A model generated the notes under the pieces. The model did not search any database. It saw only the letters and a list, made by a program, of their open reading frames with translations, and had not been told where the DNA came from. A stretch of 9,973 nucleotides of DNA. It comes from Oscillospiraceae bacterium (GTDB lineage Bacteria > Bacillota > Clostridia > Oscillospirales > UBA929). Shown in pieces: positions 6,629 through 9,973 of the stretch. The stretch is from positions 1-9,973 of the forward strand of contig JAISVY010000006.1 in assembly GCA_031271325.1 (NCBI GenBank), in the 5' to 3' direction. The position numbers were made by a program, and so were the translations under genes. How positions within the stretch are numbered: the first letter of the stretch is position 1; the number at the start of each line of letters is the position of its first letter.

Positions 6629-7576
6629 TCAGGATTTTCTTTCCTGTTCCTCAAAATAGCGGTTTACCCGGTCGTTGAACTCTTTCGCGGCGTTGTAACC
6701 GAGCTTTTTGTGACGGTTGTTCATCGCCGCGACCTCGATGATGACGGCGAGGTTACGCCCCGGTTTCACCGGCACAGTCAGCGACGGTACGTTGACGCCC
6801 AGCATGGCGGTGGTCATCTCGTCCAGCCCCATGCGGTCATAGTGTTTTGTCTCATCCCACAGCTCGAGGTTGATAATTAAGTCGATCTTCTCGGTCAGCT
6901 TGACTGCGCCCATACCGAAGATACGGCGCACGTCAACGACACCGATACCGCGAAGCTCGATGTAATGCCGTATCATTTCGGGCGCGCTGCCGACCAGCGA
7001 TTTGGCCGACACCTTTTTGATTTCCACGGCATCGTCCGCGATTAGGCGGTGACCCCGCTTGACCAGCTCAATCGCCGTCTCGCTTTTTCCGACACCGGAA
7101 TCGCCCAGCAGCAAGACACCCTCGCCATAGACTTCGACCAATACGCCGTGGCGGGTGATCCGCTGCGCGAGCGACACTTTTAGAGAGGCGATGATCGCGC
7201 TGATGAGATAGGAGGTGGATTCCTGCGAACGCAGCAGCGGCACACGGTGCTCCGCCGCCATTTCGGAGCACTCCTCAAACGGCTCGATCCCGCGCGAGAG
7301 AATGAGGGCGGGGATACGCTTGCTCATCAGCTTTTCAAAGCTCTTCCGCCGTTTTTCGGGGGTAAACTTACCGATGAAGGTCGTTTCCACCTTTCCGATG
7401 ATCTGCAGCCGCGAAGCGTCGAAATAGTCAAAAAATCCGGCAAGCTGCAGCCCCGGTCGGTTCACGTCGTCCGTGACGATTTTTATTTCCTCTAAGTTTT
7501 CCGGCGCGTACAGGGTTTCCAAACCAAACTCGTCGATCAGAGATGTCAGTGATACCGAATACAGGCTGTGTTCCAA
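6629..7576 (-). CDS. hprK: HPr kinase/phosphorylase
   Basis: HprK phosphorylates and dephosphorylates Ser46 of HPr (and Crh where present), linking glycolytic state to catabolite repression and PTS uptake in low-GC Gram-positive bacteria and relatives. The 315 residues show the usual N-terminal domain (about 1-135), the conserved HG dipeptide (His143) before the Walker A loop GDSGVGKS (158-165), DDAVE (181-185), and the HPrK signature ELRGIGVVDVRRIFG (207-221) involved in dephosphorylation. The C-terminal helix NDRVNRYFEEQ is typical. The start is TTG at 7574-7576, chosen because GGGGAGGG (7584-7591 on the plus strand as its complement) lies just upstream and MEHSLYSVSLTSLI aligns with the expected N-terminus. 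It is probably the first gene of the operon, now separated from the rest by MITE-like copy B. Confidence 0.95.
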   Translation of the reverse strand: MEHSLYSVSLTSLIDEFGLETLYAPENLEEIKIVTDDVNRPGLQLAGFFDYFDASRLQIIGKVETTFIGKFTPEKRRKSFEKLMSKRIPALILSRGIEPFEECSEMAAEHRVPLLRSQESTSYLISAIIASLKVSLAQRITRHGVLVEVYGEGVLLLGDSGVGKSETAIELVKRGHRLIADDAVEIKKVSAKSLVGSAPEMIRHYIELRGIGVVDVRRIFGMGAVKLTEKIDLIINLELWDETKHYDRMGLDEMTTAMLGVNVPSLTVPVKPGRNLAVIIEVAAMNNRHKKLGYNAAKEFNDRVNRYFEEQERKS

Positions 7577-7599
7577 AACAACGCCCTCCCCACGCTCGT

Positions 7600-7605
7600 A
7601 TTATA
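7600..7605 (-). promoter_or_regulatory. Candidate -10 box for hprK
   Basis: The minus strand reads TATAAT, a perfect -10 consensus, about 24 bases before the TTG start and just ahead of the ribosome binding site. The -35 region at a 17-base spacing reads TTCCCT, a poor match. A start point near 7593 would give a very short leader. Confidence 0.5.
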
Positions 7606-7694
7606 CACGTTTTGGCGGGAAAAGGGAAGAGGGAGTTTATCTGCTTTCCACGTCAAACGCATGAACGGACAAAACTTATAAAAGCGGCAACCAT

Positions 7695-7776
7695 ATGTAG
7701 GGGCGACCGTCCTCGGTCGCCCGCGAATGCAAGATTTTCCGGGGTTACGGGCGGTCGCTCCCGACCGCCCCTACAT
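7695..7776. repeat. Double-hairpin interspersed repeat with ATGTAGGGGCG inverted ends
   Basis: ATGTAGGGGCG (7695-7705) and its exact inverse CGCCCCTACAT (7766-7776) bound an 82-base unit. Each half folds by itself: GGGCGACCG-TCCT-CGGTCGCCC (7701-7722) and GGGCGGTCG-CTCC-CGACCGCCC (7749-7770), both perfect 9-bp stems with four-base loops. The stems differ in sequence but keep pairing. GTAGGGGCG-type palindromes are, from memory, frequent between genes of clostridia; no coding frame is present. Confidence 0.7.
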
Positions 7777-7820
7777 TTCGTCTGTGCAACACGGACATTC
7801 ATGCGGGACATAAACGCAAA

Positions 7821-7860
7821 CGCTCCGATATGTTGCAATAACAACATAAATCGGAGCGCT
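7821..7860 (-). terminator. Terminator hairpin downstream of the tRNA-Gln remnant
   Basis: CGCTCCGATATGTTG pairs with CAACATAAATCGGAGCG across a short loop, with one small bulge. On the minus strand, the direction of the tRNA, the stem is followed by TTTGCGTTT, and it begins about 18 bases past the CCA end. It is best read as the original tRNA terminator. Confidence 0.6.
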
Positions 7861-7876
7861 TTTCAGGGTTATTGCC

Positions 7877-7924
7877 TGGCTGCGGGTGAAGGATTTGAAC
7901 CCTCACAAACAGAGTCAGAGTCTG
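7877..7924 (-). tRNA. 3' fragment of tRNA-Gln(CTG); probable prophage/ICE attachment site
   Basis: Read on the minus strand the fragment has, in order, CAGA, anticodon loop CTCTGAC (anticodon CTG), TCTGT, a four-base variable loop, and T arm GAGGG-TTCAAAT-CCTTC. The acceptor strand ACCCGCA, discriminator G and CCA follow. The anticodon, the G discriminator and an acceptor that would start T-G fit tRNA-Gln. No matching 5' acceptor (TGCGGGT) or D arm lies upstream, at 7925 and beyond, so the gene is incomplete. This is the pattern left when an integrase recombines within the 3' half of a tRNA gene. An intact tRNA-Gln restored by the element is expected at the far end, outside this window. Confidence 0.8.
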
Positions 7925-8228
7925 AGAGTACGAATGTTCGTTAGTGCTATTGAGTGTTACCACGTTATCAGTAGTATTCAGGAGTCCCAATGATTTCACA
8001 GCTTTAAACAGCCGAAGACGGCAGAACACATGAGCGAGTAAAAACCAATCCACAAACGCATTTGTGGGACATTTTGTGGGACGTCCCACATCTATAACGG
8101 TGAGTCTGTTACTACAAAACAAAATGGAATACATTAATAAAATTCATGAGTTTGCTTGAGCGCCGGTAAAACCGACATTGAATCAAAGTTATGAAGATAT
8201 GGAAAATAATGTATAATATTCATGAATC
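7925..8228. other. Non-coding junction region of the integrated element
   Basis: No gene is supported. A minus-strand frame across 7799-8134 runs through the tRNA remnant and the inverted repeats, so it is not real. Contents: the TGTGGGAC repeat cluster (8050-8090), an ATTCATGAG box (8142-8150), and the palindrome ATTCATGAAT (8218-8227) directly before the -35 box of the next gene. Confidence 0.6.
8050..8090. repeat. Clustered TGTGGGAC sites, candidate integrase arm-type sites
   Basis: TGTGGGAC occurs at 8063-8070 and 8075-8082 (12-base spacing) and inverted at 8083-8090; the last two form the perfect palindrome TGTGGGACGTCCCACA. CCACAAA (8050-8056) and TTTGTGG (8061-8067) form an additional stem. 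Tyrosine integrases of the lambda and Tn916 types bind such repeated arm sites flanking the crossover core; the assignment here is by position only. Confidence 0.5.
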
Positions 8229-8257
8229 TTGACAATGCTCCTAATATTGGGTATACT
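8218..8257 (+). promoter_or_regulatory. Consensus promoter with upstream palindrome for the 8286 gene
   Basis: TTGACA (8229-8234) and TATACT (8252-8257) are separated by exactly 17 bases, a near-perfect housekeeping promoter. ATTCATGAAT (8218-8227), a perfect 10-bp palindrome, abuts the -35 box and could be an operator; a related ATTCATGAG occurs at 8142. A second TATAAT at 8212-8217 has only a weak -35 partner. Confidence 0.75.
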
Positions 8258-8271
8258 TACTTCAATATACT

Positions 8272-8278
8272 AAGGAGG
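8272..8278 (+). promoter_or_regulatory. Strong ribosome binding site (AAGGAGG)
   Basis: AAGGAGG lies seven bases before the ATG at 8286 and fixes that start. Confidence 0.85.
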
Positions 8279-8285
8279 ATTTCAG

Positions 8286-8842
8286 ATGTCAATGTTAACG
8301 GCAGAATTTCTGACAATACTGAAGAGAAGAAATGTAAGTTCCGACACAGATAAAACAAAGGAACGCGTATCAGAATTATGGGATAACCTCAACAGGAAAG
8401 TAAAAAAAGAAATATTAACATTTGCAGACGCAAAAGCAACCAGCATCTACCATACAAAAAGATTGGGACTATTGTCCCGAAAATCGTCTTAGCTATTGCA
8501 AAAACTCTTGGCATAGACCCTTCCTATATTACCGGTGACAAAGATGAGAAAGGTTCATTCAATGATGATATTCTCGTCGAATTTCTTGTTGTAAAAAACT
8601 ATGCTAGGCTTGCGCATCGATTAAAAGAAATGAACACTCCCAAGCCGCAGTATACAAAGAGAATCGGAACAGCAAATCCTTACGAAATCATTGATGTGGA
8701 ATCAACTCCGGTCGAAATACGACAGGAGGACATATTGACAAATGAAATGATTCTTTTATTAGAATCACTGATAATAAGGAGCCGCTGGTCAAAGGAACAC
8801 GCAAGCAGACTGAATCAAATCAGAGAACTTTTGATGGTATAA
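8286..8842 (+). pseudogene. Frameshifted HTH-like phage/ICE accessory protein
   Basis: Two frames belong to one protein of about 185 residues. The first runs from ATG 8286 to a TAG at 8490-8492; the second is open from before 8465 to TAA 8840-8842. Across the join the residues read SIYHTKR, then GTIVPKIVLAIAKTLGIDPS, then YITGDKDE. The whole span is one base short of a multiple of three, so a single lost base, most simply in the A run at 8456-8460, explains it. A helix-turn-helix-like segment followed by ALxxTLGIDPxYITG resembles small Cro/CI-like regulators common in clostridial phages; the exact function is unknown. It has its own promoter, a strong ribosome binding site and a terminator, and it faces the tail genes. 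It could be a real mutation, a sequencing error in a homopolymer, or slippage; no standard slippery heptamer is in the right phase. Confidence 0.7.
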
Positions 8843-8858
8843 ATATTCGTAAAAAATA

Positions 8859-8883
8859 GGGCTAGTCGTTTTTTGACTAGCCC
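8859..8883. terminator. Bidirectional rho-independent terminator
   Basis: GGGCTAGTC, loop GTTTTTT, GACTAGCCC: a perfect 9-bp stem. On the minus strand it is followed by TATTTTTT, a good T run for the leftward genes; on the plus strand it is followed by TTTG, weaker but usable for the rightward gene. It separates convergent transcription units. Confidence 0.85.
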
Positions 8884-8912
8884 TTTGAACACTCTGCTTA
8901 TTTTTGCAACTC

Positions 8913-9119
8913 TTATTTATTAGCAAATTTGTCTATTGTAACAGCCCCAAGCAAAGCAGACGAGGCGAATAGTAAATTATAAAACTCCTCAGACGGTATC
9001 GCGGGATGAAACGTAGCGAATACGCTCGCCATGAAACCCAACGTCCCTAAGATTCTTCTAATGCACGGCTTAGGCTCTGGTGAACCATCGTAGAAAAGAG
9101 CTTTAAAGAATTTCTTCAT
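8913..9119 (-). CDS. Small two-helix membrane protein of the prophage
   Basis: A 68-residue protein with a basic amphipathic start (MKKFFKALFYDGSPEP). Two likely membrane segments follow, about residues 23-39 (LGTLGFMASVFATF region) and 48-64 (LLFASSALLGAVTI region), with a short polar loop around IPSEE and a lysine-rich tail. The start ATG (9117-9119) has only a modest AGG upstream. It follows the tail-fibre-like gene by 21 bases on the same strand and ends just before the terminator. Position and topology fit a small tail-module or lysis-module membrane protein such as a holin-like protein, but no family signature proves this, and no endolysin gene is next to it. Confidence 0.65.
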   Translation of the reverse strand: MKKFFKALFYDGSPEPKPCIRRILGTLGFMASVFATFHPAIPSEEFYNLLFASSALLGAVTIDKFANK

Positions 9120-9140
9120 ATCACGTACCTATTATGCGTC

Positions 9141-9973
9141 CTATGCCCCGAAAATCGAGAAGGCGGGACGAACGCCGTAATTAGTGCTTGCGCCGTTGTA
9201 GTACGTATAACCAAGGGCGTTCACATTTGCGTAGTTTTGAGCGGAGACTATATCCCTCAACCAATATGATATGCGGTTTGAAATAAGGTCGGGGCGGAAA
9301 GAGAATAGTGGCAGTTGGCTTTTCGATATAGTGTAATTGACTGGTATAGTCGTTCCATTCGTAGTGGGAGAAGAAGTGGGTGCAAAACTATAGCTTCCGT
9401 AAACCATAATCTCACTCATTATCTCAACTGAACTGTCAGACCACGCCCCAGTAATCGGTATGCCTGTCGATGCAGCTACACCAGTTGTAAAATACTGTCT
9501 ATGTGTCAAAACATGACCTGGGAATGCGTCATTGATTGTGTCTTTAGCATTCGCAAGGTTTGTTGTGCGCATTAAGGAACCCGCATATCCGCCAATCGCG
9601 ACATCTTGAGAGTTCATCTGCGCGTTATAGAAAGAAGTATCTGGTACAATTACGACATGGTGCTTCGTTAGTTCAGCGTCGCCGCTACGATAGAAATAAT
9701 CAAACGCCGCAATACGATAATTCACGCCACCGATTGTCCAGTAGTCGCCTATAAATAAGTCGTCAAACGAACCCGCCGTAATCGCAGCGTATTGTGCGTC
9801 TGTAACCGCATTACCCAAGTATTTTCCACGATATACGGCGTTATGAGAACCCGCGCCCTGTGCCGGGGTGAGGTCGTCTTTGTGCGCCACTTCGCGCCAG
9901 TCAGTCCAAACGCCGTTATAGCAACTCTTTTCAAGCTGTCTCACGGTCGGTTGCGTGAGCGAATAAGCGACAA
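9141..9973 (-). CDS. Phage tail-fibre-like protein, C-terminal part, with DGR-target-like end (5' end outside window)
   Basis: The frame stays open to the window edge (VAYSLTQPTVRQLEKS before a GTG at 9942-9944 that lacks a ribosome binding site), so at least 276 residues are the C-terminal portion of a larger protein. The segment YNGVWTDWREV is typical of phage tail-fibre repeats. Then comes a domain with FDDLFIGDYWTIGGVNYRIA, HHVVIVPD, NAQMN and MSEIMVYG, which I recall as a recurrent receptor-binding-like domain in gut Firmicutes phages. The final 45 residues (YWLRDIVS...GVRPAFSI) are rich in Asn, Tyr, Ser and Ala between conserved anchors. This is the layout of a C-type-lectin-fold variable region in diversity-generating retroelement targets. 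The stop is TAG at 9141-9143. Host-receptor binding is inferred, not shown. Confidence 0.75.
   Translation of the reverse strand, partial: VAYSLTQPTVRQLEKSCYNGVWTDWREVAHKDDLTPAQGAGSHNAVYRGKYLGNAVTDAQYAAITAGSFDDLFIGDYWTIGGVNYRIAAFDYFYRSGDAELTKHHVVIVPDTSFYNAQMNSQDVAIGGYAGSLMRTTNLANAKDTINDAFPGHVLTHRQYFTTGVAASTGIPITGAWSDSSVEIMSEIMVYGSYSFAPTSSPTTNGTTIPVNYTISKSQLPLFSFRPDLISNRISYWLRDIVSAQNYANVNALGYTYYNGASTNYGVRPAFSIFGA

Larger units (their letters stand above)
7877..9973. mobile_element. End of an integrated element, probably a prophage (partial)
   Basis: The boundary is the disrupted tRNA-Gln. Inside it the DNA becomes visibly AT-richer. It holds repeated TGTGGGAC sites, an isolated promoter-gene-terminator cassette, a small membrane protein and a tail-fibre-like protein cut by the window edge. 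No integrase, terminase, portal or conjugation gene is visible, so prophage is favoured over ICE only by the tail-like protein. Confidence 0.65.

Noticed and set aside
8050..8090. CRISPR-like repeats
   Set aside because: There are only three octamers, one inverted, with spacers of a few bases. This does not fit a repeat-spacer array.
7799..8134. Minus-strand open frame of about 111 codons at the element edge
   Set aside because: It crosses the tRNA remnant, its terminator and the palindromic TGTGGGAC cluster, has no ribosome binding site, and resembles no family. I also considered an integrase C-terminus and found no catalytic motif.
8456..8492. Programmed -1 frameshift in the HTH-like gene
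   Set aside because: The A run is not a correctly phased slippery heptamer (the zero frame reads ACA AAA AGA), and no strong downstream stem was seen. A single-base loss is simpler.

Overview
The window looks like a chromosomal piece of a GC-rich clostridial Bacillota (probably Eubacteriales/Oscillospiraceae-like; the rank is an inference). The basis is the gene set hprK, murB, rapZ, yvcK and whiA in the Bacillota order, good AGGAGG-type ribosome binding sites, and type II MurB, WhiA and HPr kinase proteins. Positions 1 to about 7880 are chromosomal and visibly GC-rich. From about 7925 to the end the DNA is visibly richer in A+T and is the end of an integrated element, most likely a prophage.

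Layout, right to left, as the chromosomal genes are transcribed on the minus strand. HPr kinase/phosphorylase (hprK, TTG start, own -10 box) is followed by a 200-bp MITE-like element with a 4-bp target duplication. Then comes a tightly overlapping block: ROK sugar kinase, murB, rapZ, yvcK, whiA. Neighbouring genes in the block overlap by 4 to 14 bases, so they are probably translationally coupled. A spacer with a hairpin then leads to a secreted SGNH/GDSL esterase lipoprotein. A second copy of the MITE-like element lies beyond it at the left edge. The operon joins carbon-state sensing (HPrK), sugar phosphorylation (ROK), peptidoglycan precursor synthesis (MurB) and regulators of the cell wall, amino-sugar metabolism and division (RapZ, YvcK, WhiA).

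The junction with the integrated element is well marked. The 3' part of a tRNA-Gln(CTG) gene (anticodon arm, T arm, 3' acceptor strand, CCA) lies at 7877-7924, followed on the minus strand by its own terminator hairpin. Its 5' half is missing, as expected for the disrupted copy left at one end of a prophage or ICE. About 125-165 bases inside the element are three copies of TGTGGGAC, two forming a perfect 16-bp palindrome, which resemble integrase arm sites.

The visible element end holds three genes. The first is a cassette with its own consensus promoter, a frameshifted HTH-like phage protein and a shared terminator. The second is a small two-helix membrane protein. The third is the C-terminal part of a tail-fibre-like protein that runs off the right edge. 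The end of that protein (YWLRD...GVRP) looks like the variable region of a diversity-generating retroelement target. No reverse transcriptase or template repeat is visible in the window, so that reading is a prediction.
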